The notes beneath the pieces are model-generated. The model searched no databases. It had not been told where the DNA came from and saw only the letters and a program-made list of their open reading frames with translations. Below are positions 47,191-60,400 of a DNA stretch of 64,000 bases, piece after piece. The translations under genes and the position numbers were made by a program. Origin of the DNA: Populus alba (taxonomy: Eukaryota > Streptophyta > Magnoliopsida > Malpighiales > Salicaceae); contig NC_133291.1 of the NCBI RefSeq assembly GCF_005239225.2, positions 2,170,001-2,234,000 of the forward strand. The letters run 5' to 3'. Every line of letters starts with the position of its first letter. Position 1 is the first letter of the stretch.

Positions 47191-47753
47191 TTTATGTCAC
47201 CTTCTACTACTCTCAAAGTCTCACAACAATCCCATTACCACCTTCAACCGAACAGCAGCAGCAGCAGCAAAGGTCCAAATTCAAAATCCTATAATCTCTC
47301 TAAGAAACCCTCTTGCGTCTCTCTCTTCAATGGCGGCCGAGAAGAACACCACAAGAAGACTTGCACTGCTCTTAAGCCACCCGTTTCTTATTCTGTGTCC
47401 GAGACTGAGTCACTACCTTTGACATTTTTTTTCGGCCTTACAAAACCCACATTTTACTCTCTAGAATACATAACAACACCACAAAACAAAAACAACACCT
47501 CCTTCCACTTACGCCTCTCTCTCCTGTTCTTGGTTTTCGTGTTCCGTTTCTACTTTTGTTAAAAACCCATTACTTATCTCTATCGTCCCAAGAAAGAAAA
47601 CACAAAAAGGAAGCATCTTGGAATTTCAAAGGCTTTCTTTCACTTTGAGATCTGTTCTTGTTTTTTTATTTTTTTGCTCTTGCTCTGTTTAGTTTCTTTG
47701 AGTTATTGAATTTTTTTTCTTGAATCTTGAAAGAAAGATTCTTAGAAGTAAAA

Positions 47754-50700
47754 ATGGGAAGTAAATGGAGAAAAGCAAAGCTGGCTTTGGGTTTAAATCT
47801 TTGTGTTTATGTACCGAGAACTCTAGATGATTCAGCAGCACCTTCAAGTGAAAGATTATCTGATGCTGCTTTGCTTTCACCTACAAACTGGGATTCTAGG
47901 CCAATGACACCAACACCATCTTCACATGGCTTAAGGTTGGCCAAGAGTGGAAGCAAACCATCCAAGGTTTGTTGTCTTTATATATATTTTCACACTTTTA
48001 TATGTTTTTATTTGGAAAGGATTGGACTTTATTGTGCCTTTTCTTTTTTCTTGATGGGTTTGGGTTGTTCTTTGTTGAGGCTTTAATGAAGAAGTTCTGT
48101 CTGCAGTTTTTGCTATATTCTGGTCTTTGTGCTTTTCATAGTTTAGATGTCTGCTCTTGCTATGCTCTATTATGGCTTATGCTGTTGCCTGAGCTCGTGA
48201 TTTTCAAGTAAATATAGGCGATGGACCTCTAATTACCTGTTTTGCCTTTGATTCCTCAGAAAATAGAAAGAAAGGTTAAACAACACCTACTGTTTTTTTG
48301 TTGTTTTGCTGATCCTTAAAACCAAATACGTGTACTACCGTTAATTGAATGAATGTTTTCCCTTGTTTGGTGTAGCATAGATAAAGAATCTAGTTTCCCA
48401 GATTTTCATTAATTTTTCTGCCCGACGTCGTTTTCACCTTCAAATTTGGGGCACTGGATTCTTTATAAGCATTTATTTCCTTTGTTTTTTTCGCACGACA
48501 TGGACAGCTGAAACTGTTTAGGCATTTACAAGTGTTTTCCATCTTCTTAGTTTTATTTTCGTTTTAGAGATTTTGCACCATTAATCATGGCTTTTTTTGC
48601 TGTTTTTCCTGCTTCTAATGAAGTTGTAAGAGCTCGTGTCTTTGTTTCTTGTTGGGCTCTAATGCTCATTTTTAAATCAACATCCAGCTAGATTCTGGGT
48701 CTATCTTTGGATCTGGTTTGATAATTTTTGCTGGCATATCATCTTTGTTCAGAAAAAATAGACTGTAGAATTGAATGAAATATTTTTACTTGGTCTGATA
48801 TTATATCAGTAGTTTTGGCAGTTTCTGAGGAGTGCTTGAAATTATTGAGCTGTGTGGCTGATGTCACGTTGTTTTGCTTTCTTTGACCTTGTGCCTTGTG
48901 GGGTTATTGCTTGAGTCTCTTTCTGAACCATTACCAATTGCCTTAATAGTAAAAGGAACACTACAGGCTTCATCTTTCCTTTTTCTCGTTCCCTTAGAAG
49001 CAAGAAAAGCAGCTTGTGTTGTGACTTGAACTATTTTGAGTATTTGGTTGCAAGTTTTCTAGGTGTGAAAGTTCTCAGAGAAGTAAAAGAAAAGACGGGA
49101 AAAGAATCATCATAAAGCAACTTAACATTTCTCTTCCTTTCATAGATGTGGATTTGGATCTAGCATTGTTTCTCCTGTTTCTGTTGAAAGCTTTGGTTCA
49201 TCTGTATCCACTGTGTAGTTGCGTGATAATCTTCAGAAGTCACTCTCTTATTGCAACTCTACATTTCCTAGTGTGCCCCATATGTCCGATACCTAACACT
49301 GACTTCCGTTTAATCTTAATGGTGATTTCTTGCTGCTTTTCTGCTTGCCTTTTTTATAGTACATCTTTTATGGCCTGGCCCAAGGCCCTGAAGCTTTTCA
49401 CACCTAAAATTGTAATCAGTTGGGAGTAGTGCTACCTGATCAACACGAAATAACCTTATATTCATCTTCTATTGAAACCATAGAGAGAGGAATAAGAAAA
49501 CGGGAGGATTATAAGTCACAATCTTTGAAAAATATTTAGAAATTCATTTTATTCCGTGACAGATTGCCCAGAGATTACATTGATATGCTATCTGTATATT
49601 GTCATGCCATATGCTTTTTGTTATTTTAAAAGTCTGTTTTCTTGATGATTAGATGTGAAAAGTAGTTTCTGATTTGCGGTTCAAACTGACATATGCAGCC
49701 TCTCAACATTAGATTCCAAGTTCTGGGAGATTCATCTTAAACTAACCAGCCAATCACAGATTTCGTGTTGTAATCATGCTTTCAAAAGTTGGTGAAACTA
49801 CATTTTTTTTTGTTAATCTTCTTAGCTCTGTTATGTGGTTGGAAGCTTTTGAGTGGACCACTTTGTGAGTTTGTCGTAACATGCTTCCAGATTAACTCCT
49901 TCACTAACCTTGAGTGGTCCTGTGATATGGCAACTTCTATCAAGTTAATATTGTTGTTACCATTCTTTACCAAGTATTGAGACCTATCAAATTCCTCAAT
50001 GCAACAAGTAATTCTTTTTCTGATTTGTGGATCAAATTTATATTCATAATTCTTTCTAGACCAGTATTGTTGATGAGATTACTGGTGTGCTATATAGCAT
50101 CCGCATGCTCCTAATCTATGCTGCTACTACTGTCATGACTGTTATGAGGTTTTTTTTTTTTATTATTATTATTTCAAATTTCATCTGATACATGTCCTTT
50201 CTGGCATGTTTTTGATTTGCAATTTCAGCAAACCTGCTCAATATGCCTGACTAAGATGAAACAAGGTGGTGGACATGCTATTTTTACTGCAGAGTGCTCA
50301 CATTCTTTCCATTTCCACTGCATTTCTTCAAATGTCAAACATGGCAACCAACTCTGTCCAGTTTGCAGAGCGAAATGGAAAGAAATCCCCTTTCAGGCAC
50401 CAACTTTGGATCCCCTGCCTGGGAGAGCATCAGTAGGTTGGCCTCAAACTGATGCCATGATGACTGTGGTCCATCGATTACCTCCCCCACCTCGTCGAGA
50501 TCGGCGGCATGTTGTGCCATTGCTGCAGGTTCCTGAACCTAGTGTGTTTAATGATGATGAATCCTTGGATCTCCAACCTGCATTTGCTGAGAGAAGCTCT
50601 GGCAACAAAATTGCAGCAGGCCACAATGCTGGTAAAATAGTAGAGATCAAAACATACCCAGAAGTGTCAGCTGCATCACGTTCTAATTCTTACGATAACT

Positions 50701-52157
50701 TCACTGTCTTGGTCCACCTCAAAGCTGGTGCAACAGTTGCAAGAGAAAACCCCAGAGGAAACCTGGCTAGCTTACCTCAGCTATCTCAAACTCCCCGTGC
50801 TCCAGTTGATCTAGTCACAGTGCTTGACATAAGTGGTAGCATGGCAGGTACAAAGCTGGCATTGCTAAAACGAGCAATGGGGTTTGTTATACAGAACCTT
50901 GGCTCCAATGACAGGCTCTCAGTTATTGCCTTTTCTTCTACTGCCCGCCGCCTCTTTTCCCTTCGTAGAATGTCTGATGCAGGCCGGCAGCATGCACTTC
51001 AAGCTGTCAACTCTTTGGTTGCAAATGGTGGGACCAACATTGCCGAAGGTCTGAGAAAGGGAGCCAAGGTAATGGAAGAACGAAGGGAAAAGAATCCTGT
51101 GGCAAGTATTATACTTCTATCTGATGGGCAGGATACTTATACTGTCAGTGGTAGTAGTGGTAACCAGCCTCAACCAAATTACCAGTTGCTCCTCCCTTTG
51201 TCGATTCATGGCGGTGACAATGCAGGATTCCAGATTCCAGTGCATGCTTTTGGCTTTGGTGCGGACCATGATGCTTCATCAATGCATTCCATTTCAGAAA
51301 TTTCTGGAGGCACCTTCTCTTTCATTGAGACTGAAGCTGTGATCCAGGATGCATTTGCACAGTGCATTGGAGGCCTTCTGAGTGTTGTAGTGCAGGAGTT
51401 GCAAGTGGGAATTGAGTGTATGCACCCTAGTATCCACCTTGGCTCATTGAAAGCAGGAAGTTACCCTAGTCGTGTGATGGCTGATACCCGTTCAGGGTTT
51501 ATCGATGTTGGGGATTTATATGCTGATGAAGAGAGAGATTTTCTGGTTTCCATCAATGTTCCAGCAGAGTCTTCCATGAATCAAACATCACTGCTAAAGG
51601 TGAGATGTGCATACCGGGATCCTATAACTAAAGAAATGACAACATTAGAAAGTGCAGAAATTAAACTCGAAAGACCTGAGATATCTGGAGAAGCAGTAGT
51701 GTCAATTGAAGTGGATAGGCAACGCAACAGGCTCCAAGCAGCTGAAGCCATGTCACAGGCAAGAACCGTAGCTGAACGGGGAGATCTAGCTGGTGCAGCT
51801 TCTATCCTTGAAAACTGCCGAAGGCTATTGTCAGAAACTGTATCGGCCAAGTCCCATGATCGATTATGTATTGCATTAGATGCCGAGCTCAAGGAGATGC
51901 AAGAAAGAATGGCAAGCAGACATGTATATGAGGCATCTGGGAGAGCATATATTCTATCAGGCCTAAGCTCACATTCATGGCAAAGAGCAACTGCAAGAGG
52001 AGACTCCACTGATGGTTCAAGTCTTGTTCAATCTTACCAAACCCCATCAATGACTGAGATGCTTACTCGATCTCAGGCTACGTTCCTGGGCAGTCCATCA
52101 GCTCAGAGACTTATTCAACCGTTATGGTCATTTGGATCACAACCAAAGCCAAGGTGA
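47754..52157 (+). CDS. RING-H2 and VWA domain E3 ligase, WAV3 class
   Basis: The product resembles the Arabidopsis WAV3/EDA40 family, RING E3 ubiquitin ligases that carry a von Willebrand A domain and act in root growth and gravitropic responses. Exon 1 is 47754-47966 (71 codons, start MGSKWRKAKLALGLNLCVYV) and exon 2 is 50229-52157; the 2262-nt intron is phase 0, and the protein is 713 residues. The RING ligands are C74, C77, C94, H96, H99, C102, C114, C117 (C3H2C3). The VWA domain has the MIDAS motif DISGS at 271-275, then NGGTNIAEGL and LLSDGQDTY. The C-terminal half holds the VWA-linked helical region (RLQAAEAMSQARTVAERGDL). No lesion seen. The closest Arabidopsis relatives are probably At3g54780/At2g38970 rather than WAV3 itself, so no symbol is given. 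The 5' leader is long and pyrimidine-rich and includes an unlikely 122-codon upstream frame at 47194-47562. Confidence 0.92.
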
Positions 52158-52313
52158 TTACTTAGGACTATTGCGGGCATTATCTTCAAGTAGCTTTTTT
52201 CAGTGCCTTCCCTTTTTGTTTTCAAATATTATTTGGGGTTAAAGGGATAAAATTGGAGAGGTAAGAAGAGAGTTTTTTTTGTACTGTGATTTTGCTGATG
52301 TCACGTGTAAATG

Positions 52314-52319
52314 AATAAA
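52314..52319 (+). terminator. Candidate poly(A) signal of the RING/VWA gene
   Basis: AATAAA lies 157 bases after the stop codon in a U/G-rich context, a plausible plant polyadenylation near-upstream element. Confidence 0.45.
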
Positions 52320-52563
52320 AACTTGGAAAAGGTGTGGGGGGATATATTTGGGAGGAAAGAGAAAAGGAACACTAGGTAGGTTTTACAACTTTTGCTCTCT
52401 TATTTGTGTTGTTGGGGGTGATGTACATAAGGAGCAATGGTATTTTCTCTGGGATAACTGGGTATAAGTTTGTAATTGTGGAGATGGTTGGGGTGAAGTT
52501 TTCGCCTAATATAGTTTACCTGCTCTCAATTCTTTTAAGAGAGTTAATTTCTTTTGCCAATTT

Positions 52564-52567
<4 letters not shown>

Positions 52568-52600
<33 letters not shown>
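52568..52600. repeat. TC microsatellite
   Basis: A run of about 16 TC units lies downstream of the RING/VWA gene, probably just beyond or within its 3' UTR. Confidence 0.9.
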
Positions 52601-52603
<3 letters not shown>

Positions 52604-52609
52604 TACATG

Positions 52610-54300
52610 TAAATGCGTAACATACCTTTTTGGGCCTGCATGAGGTCAGCCTTCTTATCATTTATATCAAGCACTGCCGAAGGAAAAGAAGAGAATCATG
52701 TTCCATGTTTCTTCGGTTATAGAGTAGAATGAATCTTTATACTGTAGCTATTAACTTGTTGCCATGCCTGCTGTGGATTACTTGATGGACAATTGTACGT
52801 CCTGAAACGGCGAGTGCAAACTATGATCAGAGGAATGAGGAAAGTGGAAGAAAAGGCCAGAGCAGAGAAACAGCGAAACATTAAGCGTCCAATAAGTCAT
52901 AACTCAATAATGGTGCAACAACCAGACAGAAGAAATGGAATTTCGTCAGAAATAATGCCAGCTTTTTTATGCATACACACCGGGTTGTTTCGCTTTAGAA
53001 AGATGGTACCATCATTGTGGATTACTTGTCTGGAGCCTAAGCCTTGCGTTATCATTTGTTCTTTAGCACGGAATTCTTGAAATTTGCAGCAAGTTAATAT
53101 ACACTGAGGGGTTGTTACACTGGTTCAATCTTGGATATAGTCATAATGTCTACTTTTAATTTTTACATTCAGAATTCAATGGTTGAAAAGGAAATAGACA
53201 TTGTGCTTGTGATAAACTAACTAGGAATCCTTATTAGTTGATGGAAGAAATAAATATGAGATTAGGTACAGAAAATTGAACCTAAAGAGAAATACAGGTG
53301 ATTTTAACGTAATACAACAGCCTTTGAATGGTGGATGCACGTATCAAGGAAGGGAGTTGTACCAAATTACTATCCATGTTCTATGTAGTATTCCAAAACA
53401 AAAACTCTCCTCGGGCAAGGCAAAACTTCTCGCGCACCCGTCTACAGCAGGCCTACTAATTCACCTCCGCTTCGAACGGACAGATGGATTCACCTACACT
53501 GCGAGAAGCGCCAGCACCTCCACCAGGAGGCCTGCCTGCTGGACGTTATAGACGATTATTTTCTTGGTAATGTCTGTTTCATTACCCTCGCCTCTATAAC
53601 ATGCAAAGGTAATATCAGTTGCTATGATTATTTTGTTTAATTTTTCTTTCCTTTTTCTTTCTTTTTTCAATTTTTTAAAAGTCCAGGTTCTGGTTTCTGT
53701 GCTGATGTAGTCTATTTACAAGTCGCTGTCTATGTCTGTTTCCACCCGAACCCCCACCTGCAGTGTGACGACTTGATTATGTAATATGCATGTGCAAGTT
53801 CTTGTAAACAATGATCACGCTCTCAATTCTCAATACCGATCCTTCATATAAAGTACCATCGACAAATGCACAAGAGAGAGACTAGTATGATCCTGTACTA
53901 GTTTTTCTCTTTGGAGGTGGATAGTGTACTTGGTTGTTATAAGGGTCTTTTTAGATAATCAAATATTAACATTCAACTTCTTCAGGCAAAATCGGATGCT
54001 TGCATCACATCTATTCACTATTTATTGCTGAACAACAGGGGCATATGGAGGAGTTTCACCCGTAAAACTGGAAAAACAATACCGCTCTACAAGTCATACA
54101 AGATCTCGTGGACTTTACAGCTAATGTGAAATATATAGTGACAAAAGCAACAAAGCTGAAACTAGCAGCCGTAGCCCGACAATTTGAGTTATGCTATAGA
54201 AATGTCTACTTTCGTACTCGTAAGTTGTTATGTTTACTTTCTTCTGCAAAGCCTGTAAAACACAAAGGAATGTAAGCTATAGAAATGTCCTTGGAATTCT
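52610..54300. other. Spacer without a confirmed gene
   Basis: Two frames of unknown meaning lie here: 52793-53080 (95 codons, basic) and 53276-53551. A short Pro-rich frame at 53484-53566 starts MDSPTLREAPAPPPGGLPAG and ends at a GTAATG donor-like site; it could be a small first exon, but no partner exon is convincing. Confidence 0.35.
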
Positions 54301-56085
54301 TTGGACCTGATATAGATAATGCTTCTTTTGAATAATATCTCATTCTTGATCATCTTTCACCTTTGCAATATCCTTCCTGGACCATAGAATCCCACCACAT
54401 TAGTAGAGAGGATTATGAAATGAAAACCTGAAGGTAATGATGTGGTATGAGGCGCTTTTAGGCACCGGAACAGTGTTTAAAACAGGCATTTTTTCATGCA
54501 TAAAGTAAGAATGAAGACTGCTAATAGTTATAGGATCACAAAAGCATATATATAGATCATTTGCACAACAGCTATACCATGAACATGATACGATGAAAGC
54601 CATGCCGGAGAAAAACTAGCTATTTGCAATCATTTGGATTGTAAGATTAATTTATCAGCTCTGGTCCTAGTGTAGTAAAAAGCCATGCCAAAGATTAAAA
54701 GGCTTGAAATCATTTAACGGTCTTAGTCAATCTCTTCCAATGAAGCCACGGGATCCAACTGACTGTTTTCACTCATATTTCGACGTTACCACACAAAACT
54801 GGGTAGTTTTTTCATGTGATACATTAGAGATTAGAAAGATATTGATTGGTTATTGTCTCGGGGAAAAAAATAAAGACAATGAGAACATATCTCCCTTACT
54901 TCTGTTTTTAGATTTATTTTTTATCTTTATTTATATCTCTTCAAACAAATATGTTTTTATCTCTAATGTCTTATCTTTTCTGAACTGGACACTGACTAAA
55001 CGCAATTAAAAATCTTACATCGAGAAGTCTTATGCCAACTAACTCCTTATTTTTCATAAAGCAAGACTTCTAGACAACTAGTTAATACATGGATCAAGTA
55101 GGGAGAGAACAAGCAAATCTCCTACAAAATGTGATCTCCTCCATAAATGATAGTTCAGCTATGAAAATTCCAATCCCAATAAACACCATTCACCACCAGA
55201 AAACAAACCCGACCTCCTAATTTCTCCCAAAGCAAGACTGTTAGACAGCTTGTTGATCTCTAACTGATGCTACATATATCAGAGTAGCAAGAGAATAAAC
55301 ATTTCCTTTAAAATGTAATCTCCTCCATTGATGACAGTTCAGCCATGGAAATTCCAAACCCGAGAAACCTCAATCTTCTCCAGAAAACTAGCATGGCCAA
55401 AAACTGATACCAACAGGTTTCCAAGTTACCCCAACGTACAAGAACTACCCATCTGCCAGCCTTCAAAGAGAGTAAAATAACGAAACACTGACTATACTAG
55501 CATCTTAATATACTATATCAACCAGCAGCAATTCCTGTCTGCAACTATTTGCCAACATGAGCCAGAAAAAAAAAACCTTAAAATTAGGTCACTCCCTATT
55601 TTAAATAATTCAAATAAGCCAAACCTAAGCAATTTGTGACGATTAAGAAGGGAAAGTGAAAACTTAGCAACACACCAACACATGCTAGCATGATTATCCT
55701 TGAAACACTCACTGGTTTTTTTAACAAACCACGAACAGAAGCTAACGTTATCAGCCCAGATTCAGCACCAGCCTAATATAAAAACAAAAACTACGAACTG
55801 GGTTTTTCATAAAACCACAAAAAGAAACTGTTCTGAAATGAAATTTTTGCAATGTTGCATTATCACAAAGGTCCCATCTGTCATCATAGGATCTATAAAG
55901 GTACAAACCTTTTCATAAATTGAGAAAAAGAAAAGCGCAAACCTGCCTTGCAAGAGATGAGCAAGTCCTAAAGCACCCAAAACAGTGAGAAAAATCATGG
56001 GGAGACCGTATCTGATAAAGGGGTGGTCTCTACCTGAACGATGATGCCAATGATGTCTCAATCTTCTTAGCTGTGTTGGTAATTT
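54300..56085 (-). pseudogene. COX16-like pseudogene (cytochrome c oxidase assembly factor)
   Basis: COX16 is a small inner-membrane protein of mitochondria needed for cytochrome oxidase assembly. Exon 1 (about 56060-55943) encodes [20 protein letters not shown] and GLAHLLQGR, the conserved charged segment and single membrane span, and ends at a GT donor. Exon 2 starts at 54376 after an AG and reads KDIAKVKDDQE, then TGA (54342-54340) replaces the invariant Trp of the DDQEWE motif. Further on, the family's KKALSRTGP segment appears only after a frame change (KEALSISGP). Upstream of exon 1 the COX16 frame has no ATG before a stop; the only nearby ATG ([17 protein letters not shown]) is in another frame. 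Three defects with an intact intron structure suggest a decaying genomic duplicate. The intron is about 1.57 kb and holds a tandem duplication. Confidence 0.78.
55058..55388. repeat. Diverged tandem duplication of about 170 bp
   Basis: Copy A is 55058-55204 and copy B is 55229-55388. Both begin AAAGCAAGACT, share TAGACA, ATCTCCTCCAT, ATGAYAGTTCAGC, ATG(A/G)AAATTCCAA and end CAGAAAAC. They differ by many substitutions and small gaps. They lie inside the intron of the COX16-like pseudogene. Confidence 0.8.
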
Positions 56086-56099
56086 TTTGGGGCCGGCTC

Positions 56100-57430
56100 A
56101 TATTAGTCTCAATTGTTGAAATTTTTTTCACTAAATCACTCAGAGTTACGTACATCAAAGGTTAGAGGTTCTTGGGTCAGCAATCGGAAATTTGCCCGAT
56201 TTTGTGTTTTGATTTTCGATTTTCTAGGGTTTGATTTTGGATTCTGTTTTAGGCATCGATCGGTATTGCAATTCGGCTATTTTTTAAAAATGTTGTTTCT
56301 GAAATATAAAAAATACTTCGAAAAAACACTTTCGTTGTCAAACACGCTTACAGATTTTAACTGCTTGATTTGAGGAGACTTTTACATGTTTGGGGAATTT
56401 GAATCTGCCGGGTTGAGCTTTTGTTATGGTTTAACATTAAAAAATTTAGATTTGAACATGAATTGAAAAAAATGCAAACTAAGTGATAGTTGTTGAAGTT
56501 CTCAATAAATTAAAATTAAAAAAAGCATCGTTGCAAGGGAGTAGTAAAATAAAGAGTTGACACAAATCAAGCATTAATGGCCTCGCCAAGAGCTACTGAC
56601 AGAGTAGAAGGGTCTGAATACTTCGTATTTGGCTATTTGCTGCATTAGCAGGGTTTTGGTTGAGATCTAACCGCATTGCTCCTTTTTGATGAATGAATGA
56701 TAACAATCAAAGTTAAAGAGTATTGAAAACAATGAAGCATTTCTAAAAAGTTTGCGATTGATTCAATTGAGGCCAACTTGAATTCCTGAATCTCAGGAAA
56801 AGCTGGGTCGAGAATTCCCGCCTATTGGCGGGGGAGGTCAGATTGCGCGATATAGGAGCAATCCATCATCTTGACCCCATCTTTTAAGTTGACTCTATAA
56901 TTTGTTAGAAGATTAAAGTAAAAGCAAAAGGCAATGTTTCTTTTGATGATCCACAAGCTAATAGGCATACTCAGGGAGTTAGGTTCTTAGTAAATTATGG
57001 ATGCTTGAGTGCACAATGAACACATATTGAACAATTATGCATTGGCGAGTAAAGCAGTTTCATGTTGTCATATGCTCCATCATAAACAGCAGGGAGACCA
57101 AAAACACTTGAAAACAGAAGCAGAAAGGTATGCTGAAACAACCTAGGATTCTAGTTTGCGCGCTTGGGACATGGATTGAGAGAAATGAATCTAATTTGGA
57201 AAGTTTGTGCTGAAAGAGGACAGAAAAACAAAGATAATATGGAAGCAACCAAAATTATAAGATCAAAATGAATCCGAGAGAATTTTAATGTCCTACAATA
57301 TAAGTTGTGAATATAATCACAGGATAAGTTAAATCAACTTCTAAATAGCAAGTAGCGACACCTAGACAGCTTAAGCAAAACTCAAGAAAGGAGATGTCCT
57401 AGTCCTTTTTTCTTTCCGGAGAGTTTGTTG
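56100..57430. other. Spacer between the COX16-like pseudogene and the NPH3 gene
   Basis: No gene is supported. The part next to 56100 would be the old promoter of the COX16-like pseudogene; the right end must hold the 3' UTR of the BTB/NPH3 gene. Confidence 0.5.
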
Positions 57431-57431
57431 T

Positions 57432-60400
57432 TCATTCTACTGATTCATTATTCTGATTTTCTCCTCCATTTATGAGTGGTGCTGAGGACGTTGGTAATTC
57501 TTTTGTATCCGTTGGTTTTGATGCTTCTGGATCCCCGTATTTTGACTTTGATCGACTAAAACCAAACTTTCTTAACAAGATGTTCCAACTCGACACCTTT
57601 GTTTTTCCCAGCTTCTCAATCTCTTGTTTCATGCTCAAACACTCTTTCTCAAGCTCGGAAACTCGTTCTTTCATGTCATCTACCATGATGCGGCCATGTA
57701 TGGCTCCTGCTTGAGGATGCAAATCGTTTCTCGCAAGAGCAAGATTCCCACTTAGGTTTTGTGAGTTATCAAGGTTTTCAGAGACAAAGAACCAGCCAGA
57801 AACAGAGGTGCGAAGCCGTAGTTGTTCAAAGAATAAAACTTGGACAATGACTCTAAGAGGTAGCCTCTCATTCTGGGCTGCGTGAGTGCTGGCTTCCAAT
57901 GAAAACTTTTGACAGTTCATGAGCCTGCAAAGTTGTTCCCTCTCAGAATCTGTTAGCCATGGATGAGCCTGCAGTAAAAGAAAATTTTAGTGACCACTGA
58001 AATAACGAAGCATAGGTCCAAGTCACATGAAAATAGCTTTGTAGGGAAAGAATGAAAATAGCTTTGTAGGGAAAGAAAACAACTTCAAACATGCTCCATT
58101 TTGAACAATGTCATTGGACAATGAACAAAGAATTCTGTAAGCTTGAATTATATCATCAAATTTAATGATAAACTTTGGCAAGGAAACCAGATAAAGAACC
58201 ATTTGAAGATTATTGCCTTTACCTTAAGATATATATCAACTGCTCGGTAAATTCCATCGTCTATTGGCCTGGCATAATCAGGGAAAGCAGCAGCAAGAGA
58301 CTGAAACTTCGCTAACTTCAAATTAACATCAGATGCTACCTCTGCTAGATAACTATCAATCAGATTTGCCACCATTGTTATTGGAATGAGCGAATGCGAA
58401 CTTTCCGTTATTTGCCCTTCATGTTCGACGTAATTTGATGTGGGATCATCACGATATATCAGCATGAAATGATCGAGAATTCGCTGAACACAGTCAATAT
58501 CATAAAGGGTTTCCACTGAGTAGCCTGAATTTGGTATCAGAAGGTCTTGAAGAGATGCTTGATCCAACTGGGTTCCAACCCGTTTCTCTAAGTTCTCTCT
58601 GCATGATGGACTCGCATGTATTATCATGGCAGTTCGCAGAAGCCTAAGCAGGAAATTACTTGGAGTAACACCCTTTTGATCAGGCAACAATTCCACTATT
58701 TCTTCAAGGAGACTCCTTTGATCTGCTTCAGACGTGGCAGAAATAGTTGATCTAGATGCAGCATAGTTTCCACTCTCTATGCTTGATTTCCTGCCCAACA
58801 AAGGGAGATGCCTCTTTGCATAGTACATTAGTGCCCCAGCAACCTTCCCTGGATTCATACCATTTGAACCAACTTCCAGAATTAGCCTTTTGTACAGAGG
58901 TAATCTAAGGAAGGAAACATCCTCGTACCACCAATCCTCACCCACAGGATGCGGCTTGGCTGAAGTACGTATTCCATTCCAGAATACAGTGCCATCTGGG
59001 TTCCTAATGTCGCTGCCTCCTTGCAGGGGCCAACTGAACAAACTTGGATCTGCGCAAGCTTTCATTGCCAGGGAATTTATGCATCTCGAAACAATATGAA
59101 GCTCTTCTGCTAGTAGAGGAACCTCTTCGCAGGTTTCAAGAGCTTTAAGGGAGTCTGTCCAGCTGCCAAATACTTCATTGAGAAAATTTTCTGTTTGTGT
59201 GATGAGGTTTTCCTCCCCATAGTCTTCACTCATTCCAAGATACTCAGCAGCACATCTGAGACTGACTACATTCAATGCAGTGAGTTCCATTTTTATACCA
59301 TAGCAGAATTTGGCAGCAAGCAAGAAGGTTTTGGCTCCACCAGGTACATCATGAAGTTGTAGAACACACCTTTTCTCGTCCTCGCTAGAATGCTCTCCAA
59401 TAAGATTTTCTAGTACTTCACTTCTGGAGAGCAATGGAAACTGCAGGAGATAAAAGAGAGAACTCAGCTCAATAATAGTAAATAAAATCATAAAAGTGAA
59501 TACTAGCAGGTATTTTATCCCTGTCTACCACAGTTTTAATTAGCTAGGTAGAGGAGAAGCCTTTTGTTCTTCCCCGATGAATGTTAGAGCACACCAAGGC
59601 CAAGGCGTAAGAGTCGTATCATTATATCTGAGAATAAGAAGCATAGAGGAAACAATCGAAGAAATAATAACAGGATGGAGATAATTGCTTCCAAAAATTC
59701 TTTCCATTTTACTAACTCCATTCATTAAAATTTTCATAAACAACAAAGAAAAAGGTATAAAAGATATTATCATTGCTAAACCTAGTTTTGATCCATGATA
59801 TCCTAAATATTTTGAGGTGAAATGAGCTAATTCAGCACACGGAAGCAATATCTTCCAAAATCAGAACACGACAGATGAAATTGGGTATAAGAAAACAAAT
59901 AAGATTAAATGCCAGTATGAAATCCTTTAGCTAACCTGTAGTTATAGGAGATAACTAAAAAAATTAATGCCAACTAAACTTTTCTCTAATTAATTGGAAG
60001 AACCAACGGTAGTACACACTTTTCTTTGATAAAAAAAAGTGCGCCTTTTCAAGCTTTCCAAATAGCAGGATTTCCCTAAAAACTTCCAGTATAGTCTGCT
60101 TCAAGTATGGTCTGTTTTATTAAATAGTTGACGAAAGAATAACTTGGTGTTACAAGATGAGCATGCCATTCTAGTTAATTTCTAGTCTATTTGCAAAAAT
60201 CGGACACAAGGTGAACCATAAGGTATGAGACATGCACTTCCAGGCTTAATGTTGCTCTTAAAGGAGCATGCTTCGAATGTCACCTCAGATTGAACCTTGA
60301 AGCAAGCCTTTGAGTATGGTGTTTATATAACACAACAAATTTTGGTAATCAGGTGATAGAATAAAAGTACAGTTTGGCCATGTAACACACACCTTGTGGA

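Noticed and set aside
47194..47562. 122-codon open frame upstream of the RING/VWA gene
   Set aside because: Low-complexity Ser/Asn-rich then Phe-rich translation, pyrimidine-rich DNA and position just before the gene start fit a 5' leader rather than a protein.
59540..59848. 102-codon frame on the minus strand in the NPH3 gene
   Set aside because: It lies wholly within the intron between exons 2 and 3 and shows no recognisable domain.
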